Shown here in pieces: positions 1 to 7,748 of a stretch of 37,301 nt of DNA (position 1 is its first letter; every line of letters starts with the position of its first letter). Below the pieces are notes generated by a model. The model made no database searches and was not told where the DNA came from. It was given only the letters and a program-made list of their open reading frames with translations. The translations under genes and the position numbers were made by a program. The stretch is taken from assembly GCA_947629205.1 (NCBI GenBank), contig CANRCV010000009.1, forward strand, positions 1 through 37,301, in the 5' to 3' direction. The stretch is from an uncultured Bacilli bacterium. GTDB taxonomy: Bacteria > Bacillota_I > Bacilli_A > RF39 > UBA660.

Positions 1-3
1 CGT

Positions 4-29
4 GATTATTTTAACAAATTAAAATAATC
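4..29. repeat. Perfect inverted repeat (11-bp arms GATTATTTTAA / TTAAAATAATC, loop CAAA)
   Basis: Read directly: gATTATTTTAA-CAAA-TTAAAATAATc. Confidence 0.8.
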
Positions 30-36
30 TATCGTT

Positions 37-73
37 GGTTTGTCGTGACTCTGTCACTTTTGTTTGACAAACC
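37..73. repeat. Compound hairpin: GGTTTGTC-GTGAC-TCT-GTCAC-(TTTTGTTT)-GACAAACC
   Basis: Two nested perfect arms separated by an 8-nt bulge. Confidence 0.75.
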
Positions 74-99
74 TACAGAGTATTCTAAAAAAACAGAAA

Positions 100-123
100 A
101 AAAAGAATAGATTGCTCTATTCT
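100..123 (-). terminator. Rho-independent terminator of the TasA-like gene
   Basis: Minus strand AGAATAGA-GCAA-TCTATTCT followed by a T run. Confidence 0.8.
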
Positions 124-139
124 AATTTCGTTTTTAAAA

Positions 140-964
140 TTAAGCTGCAGGTGTATATAATGTAGATGCAGGTTTACCATCAAGATTTAATGATACTGTA
201 ATTTGGCTTCCAGCATCTGCAGATTGATCACCAGTATTTGGATATTTAACAATTAAATAGTAATATTTAGATTGAAGATCTTTAGTATTAATTGTTCTTT
301 GTGTTAAATCACTTTGATATCCTTCAGTATCTAACTCATCAGTACCACTATTTTTATCAATTGTTTGTTTAGTTGATTGTTCTTTTTTCAACTTACCAGT
401 AGCAATTTTAGTAGCACCTAAGCCACCTTGTTCTGTTCCATTTTGTAATTTAGTAGTAATTGCATTACCAGAACAAGCTGTAGTTTCTACTAGACCATTA
501 TCACTTTGATCAGCATACCAGAACATAGTTTTACCAGTTGCATCAGTTTTTTGTTGTAATTTACAAATTGTTGTTTTTTCTGCTTCTAATCCATCATATT
601 CTTTTGGTACCATCCAAAGTTCCCATTCCAAATCAGTTTGAGTATTATTAGTATATTCGATTTTTAAATTATAAGTTGCTTGATATTCATGTTCTGCATC
701 TTCTTGTCCTTCTTCTTTACTAATGGTTACTTTAGAACCAAATACTGCAAGTCCTCCAGGGTAATTTAATAAATCAAATTTACTATCAGCACTTGCAAAT
801 GTAATTGTAGCACCTTTTAAGTTTGTTGTATTAGTTTCTACACTATCACCAGAACCTTGTGCAGTTGTTTGTGCGGTAAAGTATGCAAATGTTGCTCCTA
901 CAACAGCTACTAATAATGTTGCGATAGCAATTACTGTTAATAAAATAGTATTTCTTTTTTCCAT
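140..964 (-). CDS. TasA/camelysin-like protein with SipW-type signal peptide
   Basis: N-terminus MEKRNTILLTVIAIATLLVAVVGATFAYFTAQT resembles SipW-dependent signal peptides; RBS aggagg upstream. Confidence 0.65.
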   Translation of the reverse strand: MEKRNTILLTVIAIATLLVAVVGATFAYFTAQTTAQGSGDSVETNTTNLKGATITFASADSKFDLLNYPGGLAVFGSKVTISKEEGQEDAEHEYQATYNLKIEYTNNTQTDLEWELWMVPKEYDGLEAEKTTICKLQQKTDATGKTMFWYADQSDNGLVETTACSGNAITTKLQNGTEQGGLGATKIATGKLKKEQSTKQTIDKNSGTDELDTEGYQSDLTQRTINTKDLQSKYYYLIVKYPNTGDQSADAGSQITVSLNLDGKPASTLYTPAA

Positions 965-996
965 TTTTTCTTATCCTCCTTACAATAAAAATGTTA

Positions 997-1025
997 TCAA
1001 AAATATGAGACGATTGCAATACCTT
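997..1025 (-). promoter_or_regulatory. Putative promoter of the TasA-like gene (TTGCAA-17-TAACAT)
   Basis: Minus strand TTGCAATCGTCTCATATTTTTGATAACAT; position approximate. Confidence 0.45.
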
Positions 1026-1072
1026 TTTAAAGAATTTTACAAAAAAAATGAAAAAAAGATAAAAAAATAGTT

Positions 1073-1747
1073 TTATCTTCGATTTTGATTCCTTCCAAAA
1101 AGTAAAATTAAACGTAGTATTTCAAGAGCACTCGTTAAAACTCCTGCTACATAAGTTGTTGCTGCCGCAGTTAACATTTCTCTTACGTTTTCTTGTTCTT
1201 CTTCGTTTGCTAATTCTAATTTTTTAATTTCTTGTTTGGCACGATTACTAGCATCAAATTCAACAGGAAGCGTAATTAGTTGAAAAAGTAATCCCATTCC
1301 TACTAAACAAATACCTAACCAAATCATTTCCATAGCTTCCATTAAAAGGCCTAAAAATAAGACAATATAGGAAAACATGGTTGCAAAGTGAACAATGGGA
1401 AAAATAAGGCTTCGTATACGTAAAGGCGTATAATTTTCTTTATCTTGAATAGCATGCCCACATTCATGTGCTGCAACTGCTAAAGATGCAATACTATCTC
1501 CATGAAAAATTTCACTTGAAAGTCTTATTACTTTTCTTTTAGGATCATAATGATCCGTTAGTACTCCTTTTGTTTCTACAACATAAATATCTTTTAAATT
1601 ATTTTCATCTAATAGTTTTCTTGCTACTTCAAATCCAGCCATTTTTTTACTATTTGGAATACTTTTATTTTTTCCATAACTACTATTCACATAAAAACTA
1701 GCAAGAGCTGGCAAAAGAAGCATACAAAGATAAAGTATAAAATCCAT
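1073..1747 (-). CDS. YugP-like neutral zinc metallopeptidase
   Basis: HECGHAIQ zinc-binding motif, multiple TM segments, typical family length. Confidence 0.85.
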   Translation of the reverse strand: MDFILYLCMLLLPALASFYVNSSYGKNKSIPNSKKMAGFEVARKLLDENNLKDIYVVETKGVLTDHYDPKRKVIRLSSEIFHGDSIASLAVAAHECGHAIQDKENYTPLRIRSLIFPIVHFATMFSYIVLFLGLLMEAMEMIWLGICLVGMGLLFQLITLPVEFDASNRAKQEIKKLELANEEEQENVREMLTAAATTYVAGVLTSALEILRLILLFGRNQNRR

Positions 1748-1750
1748 ATT

Positions 1751-3133
1751 CTACCTCAATTCATAAAGGGTTCCATCTTTTGTATCTTTTAAAAGAATCC
1801 CTTGACTTTCTAATTCATTACGAATAGCATCTGCAAGTTGATAATCTTTATTTTCTTTTGCTTTTCTTCTTTCTTCTATTTTTTCTTCAATATAATGAAT
1901 ATCTGTTATGGTATCTTCTTTTATTAAATTTAAAGATAAAACTTGATCCCAAGAAGAAATTAAAGCTCTTTTTGTTCCATCACTACAATTACTCTTTAAT
2001 AAATCATATAAAAGAGTAATCGCATTTGATGTATTTAAATCTTCTCCAATAAACGTTTTAAATTTTTGATCATATTCTTGATATTCTTCTTCTATTTTTT
2101 CTTCATCTTTTTTTAAAGATTTGATTTTATTTTTTAATTTTTGATAAGCAATTGTAGCATTTTTAAGAGATTCATAAGAGAAAACTAAAACTTTACGATA
2201 AGAGGTATTTAAACACATAAAACGATAAGCAAGTGGATCATACCCTTTTTCTTTTAAAACAGATAAAGTTAAAAATTCTCCTTTGGATTTACTCATCTTT
2301 CCTGTTGCATCATTTAAATGTTCTCCATGTATCCAATATTTACACCATGAGTGATGCAAGTAGGATTCACTTTGAGCAATTTCATTCGTATGATGAGGAA
2401 ATATATTATCAACTCCACCACAATGGATATCTAAATATTCTCCTAAAAATTTAAGACTGATACCAGAACATTCAATATGCCATCCTGGATACCCAACTCC
2501 AAAAGGAGAGTCCCATTTTAATTCTTGACTATCAAATTTGGATTTCGTAAACCAAAGAGCAAAATCCGTTTGATTCTTTTTAGAGGCATCCATTTCAACT
2601 CCATCACGTACTCCAATTTCTAACTCTTCTTTTTTATGATTCGTTAATTTATAATAATCATCTAATTTTGATGTATCAAAATAAACATTTCCTCCACTTT
2701 GATAAGCATAACCATCTTCTAAAAGTTTTTCAATCATTTGAATATAAAAATCAATATTATCCGTGGCTTTTGATACAATTTCTGGCCACTTAATATTTAA
2801 ATCTTCTAAATCTTTTTTAAATGCTTCTGTATAAAATTTAGCAATTTCTAATACGGTTTTATGTTCTCTTTTTGCCCCACTGACCATCTTATCTTCTCCC
2901 GTATCCGCATCACTTGCTAAATGGCCAACATCCGTAATATTCATAACCCTTTTGACTGGATATCCTAAATAGTTTAATGTTTTTTCTAAAATATCTTCAA
3001 AAATATAGGTTCTTAAATTACCAATATGGGCATAATGATAAACAGTTGGTCCACAAGTATACATTTTTACACAATCTTTATCATATGGAATAAATTCTTC
3101 AATTGTTTTGGTTAAAGTATTATATAGTTTCAT
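1751..3133 (-). CDS. cysS: Cysteinyl-tRNA synthetase
   Basis: MYTCGPTVYHYAHIGN (HIGH), GWHIECSG, KMSKSKGEF. Confidence 0.95.
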   Translation of the reverse strand: MKLYNTLTKTIEEFIPYDKDCVKMYTCGPTVYHYAHIGNLRTYIFEDILEKTLNYLGYPVKRVMNITDVGHLASDADTGEDKMVSGAKREHKTVLEIAKFYTEAFKKDLEDLNIKWPEIVSKATDNIDFYIQMIEKLLEDGYAYQSGGNVYFDTSKLDDYYKLTNHKKEELEIGVRDGVEMDASKKNQTDFALWFTKSKFDSQELKWDSPFGVGYPGWHIECSGISLKFLGEYLDIHCGGVDNIFPHHTNEIAQSESYLHHSWCKYWIHGEHLNDATGKMSKSKGEFLTLSVLKEKGYDPLAYRFMCLNTSYRKVLVFSYESLKNATIAYQKLKNKIKSLKKDEEKIEEEYQEYDQKFKTFIGEDLNTSNAITLLYDLLKSNCSDGTKRALISSWDQVLSLNLIKEDTITDIHYIEEKIEERRKAKENKDYQLADAIRNELESQGILLKDTKDGTLYELR

Positions 3134-4439
3134 TTTGATCCTCCTCTAATCGTTTTAAAACCTCTTCTTTTCCTAAATAATAGAAAAGAAGACTTAAATT
3201 CAAACCTTTTGTTCTTCCCGTAATACATAAGCGAAGAGCAAAAAGCATTTTACGATCCATTTCTTTTAAACAAGATAGAATATTTTCTCTAGTCCAATTT
3301 TCTATTTGTTCTAAGTTTTTCTTTATTACCTTTCTTTCTTCTTTTGTTAATAAAGAATCAACTTCTTCATTTTTTAATAAAGTATTGACTAGAAAGAAAG
3401 GGATTTCTTCTAAAAAAGAAATTCTTGGCTTTAAAGAAAGTAATAATTCTTCTTTATGTAGGATATTATAATCTTCTATATAAGGATATGCAAGAGTAAG
3501 ATAGAGTTGATTATCCATTTTTTTAATATATTGTTTATTAAACCAAATTAATTTTTTTAAAGAAAATATACTATTCTTTTTTCTTATTTGTTCTATTTCA
3601 AACTCTTCTTCCATTTCTTCTAAAGTAAATAGTTCTTGATTCTTTTTTGCTTGATATCCAACACTATATAAATAATTTAAAATTGCTTCTGGTAAAAAAC
3701 CTTGTTTTAATAAATCTTCAACAGAAATACTTTCTTTTTGGATTAAAGAAGGTAAATGAAGAAAACTAGGTATAAAAGCATTTAAATGATTAAGTAGTGC
3801 TATGTCTTTTGGAGTACTGGTTAAAAAGGTATTTTTACGAATAATAGTTGTACTATTTAATTCGATTGCATCAATAAGACTTGCAAAGAAAAAAGTAGGA
3901 ATATGATTACTTTTTATTAAAATAGAATTATCCATACTATGATTTGGAATAGTAACATCTTTATAAACCTCATCATAAAAACTCGTTTGTCCTTCATGAT
4001 CAAAATTTGCTCGTATCGTATATTTTTCCTTTAAAGAAACTTTTCTTAAAGCTTCATCTTTAGGAAAAGAAACACATTCTTCCTCTAGAACAGATACTTT
4101 TTTTTCTCTTGCTTCCATTCTTTGATGATTTAAACTTTCTTTACTACAAAAACAGTAGTACGCTTTTTGTTTTTTTAGTAACTTTTCAGCATAATCCAGA
4201 TACGTTTGTAAGTGTTCACTTTCGATATAACAAGATTCATAAGAAAGTTTAAATTGTTTTAATAGATCATAAATCTTTTGTTCATTTTCTAAACTATAAT
4301 TTTCTTGATTGGCATCTTCTATAACTAAAATCAAACTTGCTTTTTTCTTTTTAGCAATTAAATAAGAAAATAAAGTAGTATGTAAATCATTTAAGGTTAA
4401 TACTCGATTGGGAGATAAGTGAACCATTACTTTTTCCAT
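3120..4439 (-). CDS. Glutamyl-tRNA synthetase-like protein lacking canonical class I catalytic motifs
   Basis: GluRS-like: IEDANQENY (for RIEDTD), YYCFCSKESL, FLPEAILNYLYSVGY; HIGH and KLSKR not found at expected positions. Confidence 0.65.
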   Translation of the reverse strand: MEKVMVHLSPNRVLTLNDLHTTLFSYLIAKKKKASLILVIEDANQENYSLENEQKIYDLLKQFKLSYESCYIESEHLQTYLDYAEKLLKKQKAYYCFCSKESLNHQRMEAREKKVSVLEEECVSFPKDEALRKVSLKEKYTIRANFDHEGQTSFYDEVYKDVTIPNHSMDNSILIKSNHIPTFFFASLIDAIELNSTTIIRKNTFLTSTPKDIALLNHLNAFIPSFLHLPSLIQKESISVEDLLKQGFLPEAILNYLYSVGYQAKKNQELFTLEEMEEEFEIEQIRKKNSIFSLKKLIWFNKQYIKKMDNQLYLTLAYPYIEDYNILHKEELLLSLKPRISFLEEIPFFLVNTLLKNEEVDSLLTKEERKVIKKNLEQIENWTRENILSCLKEMDRKMLFALRLCITGRTKGLNLSLLFYYLGKEEVLKRLEEDQNETI

Positions 4440-4563
4440 AAGACCTTATTCCTTTCTTTTCTTTTATAAGTATACCATTTTTCCCAAAAGAAAAATAGTA
4501 TAGAAAGCGTTCTATCCTATTTTTTCTTAACAAAAATATTTATGCTTTGACCATAAATAAAGA

Positions 4564-4598
4564 TTGTAATAAATTGAATTGCAATTTTTTTATTACAA
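4564..4598 (-). terminator. Possible terminator downstream of clpC
   Basis: Arms TTGTAATAAA / TTTATTACAA; T-rich flank. Confidence 0.45.
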
Positions 4599-4614
4599 AT
4601 TTACTATAACAAAG

Positions 4615-6771
4615 TTATAAAGGAATTTCAAGTTCAATTTCATTATTATATTTTAAAATTAAATGATTCATATTTCTTAAACCATATTTTTCCCACTGGG
4701 CTTCTTGTAAAATCTTTTCTATATCAACATTTTTATTAGTTAAATGTTTATTTAAATATGTTATGATTATTTCTTTTGTAAAAGCATCAAAAGTAATTTG
4801 ATCTTGAAAACGACCTAAGAATTCTTTGGAAAATGTATCATGGATGGTATGATTTTCTTTATGAATAAAACCAACACTTTTTCCTTCTACTACATTACTG
4901 GTCATAAAAATCATGGTATTTGAAAAATCAATTTTTTCTCCTTTTGCACTTGTAATAAAACCTTCATCTAAGATTTGTAAAAATAAATTTAAGACTCTTG
5001 GATGGGCTTTTTCTATTTCATCTACTAATAAAATAGAATAAGGATTTTCTAATATACTACGAAATAAATAAGCATCCTCATACCCGACATACCCTTGTGA
5101 GACTCCAATTAATTTATTAACGGAGGTTTCTAAATTGTATTCACTCATATCTAGTCTTAAAAAATTACTTTTTTTGATACTTTCTGCTATTGTTTTCACT
5201 GTTTTGGTTTTTCCAACACCACTAGGTCCATTTAATAAAAGAGCAAGAGGACGACTACTTCCTTGTAATTTAATCCATATATTTTTTAAAATTTGTTTAA
5301 TGGCTTTATTCTGTCCAATAATTTGTTCTTGTAAGTTTTTTTGAATCGTTTTAAATAAAGCTTCTTTATTTTCCAGTAATGGAATATTTGCTTTCTGTTC
5401 TAAAGTGAATAAAATATCTTCTTTCGTCATACAATCTTTTTGCTTTTTCATTAAATCTTCTTTTTTTAAACAAAGCAAATTTTCTTGTTCTTTTAGTCGT
5501 ACTGCACTTTCATAGTCATTATTACAAATAGCTTTTTGTTTTTCTTTTTGAAAATAACGAATTTCTTGATTCATCTTATCTAATTTCATAAACGGAATAT
5601 CTTTTACTTTCATACTTGCACACACCATATCTAAAAGATCAATAGATTTATCTGGATTACATTTATTTTTAATATACTTATCGGCATAATAAACTATATC
5701 CACGATATTTTGATCACTTATTTTAATATGATGATGCAATTCATATTCTTTTTTAATTCCTTTTAAAATTTCTTCTGTTTTTTTTATATCTGGTTCTTCT
5801 ACTTGAATTTTATAAAACCTTCTTTCTAAAGCTTTATCTTTATAAATCGAATTATAATATTCATCCATCGTTGTAGCACCAATACAACGAAGTTCTCCTC
5901 TGGCTAAGTATGGTTTTAATATATCAGCAGCGTTAATTGCTCCTTCAGCCCCTCCCGCATTAATCATGGTATGTATTTCATCAATAAATAAAATAATCTC
6001 TTTATTTTCTAAAACCTCTTTAATAATTTTAGTAAGACGTTCTTCAAATTCTCCACGGTACTTTGTTCCAGAAACTAAAGAACCCATTTCTAGCATGACA
6101 ATCGTTTTATTTAATAACTCTTTAGGAACTAAACCTTGATTTATTCTTCTAGCTAGTTCTTCTACAATAGCTGTTTTTCCAACACCTGCTTTACCTATTA
6201 ATAAAGGATTACTTTTTTTCTTACGAAGTAAGGATTCAATAACCAAAGAAAGTTCTTCCTCGCGATTTAATACTTTTTCTTTACTATCCACACTCGTATT
6301 TAAATTGGTTCCAATTTCAAATAAAGTTAGTTTTCCTTTCTTTTCTTTAGAAAAACTATATTTAAACTCATCATAAATTTCTTCTAAATCAATATCCATA
6401 CCAACTAAAATACGTATAGCTACCCCTTCTCCTTCATCAAGTAAACTTAAAAATAAATGTCTTTCTGTTACTTTTCCTTTATTGTTTTCAATAGCATCAT
6501 TCGTAGCGGATTCAATAATTCTTTTCAAAAGAGGAGTATATAAAACAAAGTTCGTCTCTTTCGTTGCGGTTCCCACAATATGAATTAATTCTTCTTTAAA
6601 ACGTTCAAAAGTAAGACCATAAAGTTTTAATTTACGACTGACATCATTGTCACTTTCTAAAATCGCCAGTAATAAATGCTCACTTCCTACATAAGGATGT
6701 TTTAAACTTTTACGAAACTGTTCTGCTTTTTTAAATAATTGGGCTATTTCTATTCCATAATTTTCAAACAT
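4615..6771 (-). CDS. clpC: ClpC-type AAA+ unfoldase (double Walker A)
   Basis: Clp N-domain, GKAGVGKT and GPSGVGKT Walker A motifs, SVGF ClpP-loop-like motif. Confidence 0.85.
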   Translation of the reverse strand: MFENYGIEIAQLFKKAEQFRKSLKHPYVGSEHLLLAILESDNDVSRKLKLYGLTFERFKEELIHIVGTATKETNFVLYTPLLKRIIESATNDAIENNKGKVTERHLFLSLLDEGEGVAIRILVGMDIDLEEIYDEFKYSFSKEKKGKLTLFEIGTNLNTSVDSKEKVLNREEELSLVIESLLRKKKSNPLLIGKAGVGKTAIVEELARRINQGLVPKELLNKTIVMLEMGSLVSGTKYRGEFEERLTKIIKEVLENKEIILFIDEIHTMINAGGAEGAINAADILKPYLARGELRCIGATTMDEYYNSIYKDKALERRFYKIQVEEPDIKKTEEILKGIKKEYELHHHIKISDQNIVDIVYYADKYIKNKCNPDKSIDLLDMVCASMKVKDIPFMKLDKMNQEIRYFQKEKQKAICNNDYESAVRLKEQENLLCLKKEDLMKKQKDCMTKEDILFTLEQKANIPLLENKEALFKTIQKNLQEQIIGQNKAIKQILKNIWIKLQGSSRPLALLLNGPSGVGKTKTVKTIAESIKKSNFLRLDMSEYNLETSVNKLIGVSQGYVGYEDAYLFRSILENPYSILLVDEIEKAHPRVLNLFLQILDEGFITSAKGEKIDFSNTMIFMTSNVVEGKSVGFIHKENHTIHDTFSKEFLGRFQDQITFDAFTKEIIITYLNKHLTNKNVDIEKILQEAQWEKYGLRNMNHLILKYNNEIELEIPL

Positions 6772-6845
6772 ACTTGTCCTCCTACTTTTATTCTATGTTT
6801 ATAATGATAAAATTAGTTGATTTTTATACAATCTTTTATATCTTT

Positions 6846-6886
6846 ATTTGTCGTGGAATGACAAGTTTTTCCTACTTTTGTCGAAA
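6846..6886 (+). promoter_or_regulatory. Candidate Spo0A box (TTTTGTCGAAA at 6876-6886) plus upstream TTTGTCG / TTGTC..GACAA dyad
   Basis: Matches Spo0A box TTTGTCGAA; lies 3 bp upstream of the -35 of the next promoter. Confidence 0.4.
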
Positions 6887-6889
6887 CGC

Positions 6890-6917
6890 TTGAAAATGAA
6901 AAAAAATGATTTATAAT
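6890..6917 (+). promoter_or_regulatory. Promoter of toxin-like mRNA: TTGAAA-16-TATAAT
   Basis: -35 at 6890-6895, -10 at 6912-6917; predicted TSS about 6924. Confidence 0.7.
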
Positions 6918-6934
6918 AACTCACCGTTACCGAG

Positions 6935-6953
6935 AAAAGGTGGCGTTTACTAA
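6935..6953 (+). repeat. Direct repeat a of the type I TA-like locus (AAAAGGTGGCGTTTACTAA)
   Basis: Imperfect copy of 7167-7184. Confidence 0.65.
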
Positions 6954-7037
6954 CAATTTTTATCTTTTTATGTTTTTTGGGGGGGTTTTGGTTGTATACA
7001 TTTCTCAAAAATCTATAAATGGAAAGGGTTGGTAGTT

Positions 7038-7124
7038 ATGAAAAAAGAAGAGTTACATTTTTGTATACTAGTTCTTCTAGTAATTATCGTTATGTTATTC
7101 GTAATAATACTACGTTTAATATAA
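7038..7124 (+). CDS. Putative type I toxin-like hydrophobic peptide, 28 aa: MKKEELHFCILVLLVIIVMLFVIILRLI
   Basis: RBS GGAAAGGG 9 nt upstream of ATG; single TM; own promoter; convergent antisense RNA. Confidence 0.65.
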   Translation: MKKEELHFCILVLLVIIVMLFVIILRLI

Positions 7125-7126
7125 CC

Positions 7127-7159
7127 AAAAAACGCTATATTACGAAAGTAATATAACGT
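7127..7159 (-). terminator. Terminator of antitoxin-like RNA
   Basis: Stem around TATATTAC-GAAA-GTAATATA with six Ts on the minus strand (AAAAAA at 7127-7132). Confidence 0.7.
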
Positions 7160-7166
7160 CTACTCA

Positions 7167-7184
7167 AAAAGTAGGCGTTACCAA
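7167..7184 (+). repeat. Direct repeat b of the type I TA-like locus (AAAAGTAGGCGTTACCAA)
   Basis: Imperfect copy of 6935-6953. Confidence 0.65.
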
Positions 7185-7205
7185 TTCGGTAACACTTACA
7201 TTTTG

Positions 7206-7234
7206 ATTATATTATAGTTTATATATTTTTTCAA
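7206..7234 (-). promoter_or_regulatory. Promoter of antitoxin-like RNA: TTGAAA-17-TATAAT
   Basis: -35 complement at 7229-7234, -10 complement at 7206-7211, spacer 17. Confidence 0.7.
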
Positions 7235-7254
7235 GAAAAAATCTTGTTTGATAT

Positions 7255-7306
7255 AAATTTACATTCTTTTTTAAAGAAAAAGTATATAGAATGTAAATTT
7301 TTTCTT
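7255..7306 (+). terminator. Possible terminator of the toxin-like mRNA
   Basis: Perfect 13-bp arms AAATTTACATTCT / AGAATGTAAATTT followed by T run. Confidence 0.5.
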
Positions 7307-7375
7307 TAAAAAATAAAAATAATATAAATTATATTGTTATTATATTGAATATTTATTCTTTATTTATATTTTTTC

Positions 7376-7405
7376 AAAAAAAAATTAGTTTATTTCTAAA
7401 CTAAT
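7376..7405 (-). terminator. Terminator of the ribosomal protein operon, overlapping the rplQ stop
   Basis: ATTAGTTTA / TAAACTAAT arms, nine Ts on the minus strand. Confidence 0.8.
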
Positions 7406-7737
7406 TCTAAACGAACTTGTAAAGCGTCGTCCCCGATTCTTTCTTTTAATTTAATAATTCTCGTATAACCACCATTACGATTTTCATAACGTTTTGCAAG
7501 TTCATTAAAAACTTTATCTACACATTCTTGATTATTATAAACAAATGCTAAAGCTTTTCTACGAGAAACTAAAGTTCCACGTTTTCCATAAGTGATCATT
7601 TTATCAACAAATTTTCTTACTTCTTTGGCTTTGGCTTCTGTTGTAATAATTCCCTCATTCATAATGGTATCTACAGTAAGACCTGCAAATACACTATGTC
7701 TTTGTCTTGTTTCTCTTCCAATTTTTCTATATGCCAT
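7396..7737 (-). CDS. rplQ: 50S ribosomal protein L17
   Basis: MAYRKIGRETRQRHSVFAGLTVD; operon position. Confidence 0.95.
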   Translation of the reverse strand: MAYRKIGRETRQRHSVFAGLTVDTIMNEGIITTEAKAKEVRKFVDKMITYGKRGTLVSRRKALAFVYNNQECVDKVFNELAKRYENRNGGYTRIIKLKERIGDDALQVRLELV

Positions 7738-7748
7738 ACTTTACCTCC

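Larger units (their letters stand above)
7125..7199 (-). ncRNA. Putative antitoxin RNA (about 75 nt), convergent with the toxin mRNA
   Basis: Own promoter, 5' hairpin GTTACC-GAATT-GGTAAC, second stem CGCCTAC..GTAGACG, then terminator hairpin ending TTTTTT. Confidence 0.6.

Noticed and set aside
2233-2454. Plus-strand ORF of 73 aa opposite cysS
   Set aside because: Antisense to a well-supported conserved CDS, no RBS or family resemblance; shadow ORF of AT-rich DNA
4440-4614. Possible T-box riboswitch upstream of the GluRS-like gene/cysS
   Set aside because: No T-box consensus (AGGGTGGNACCRCG) or specifier-like structure seen; only short inverted repeats
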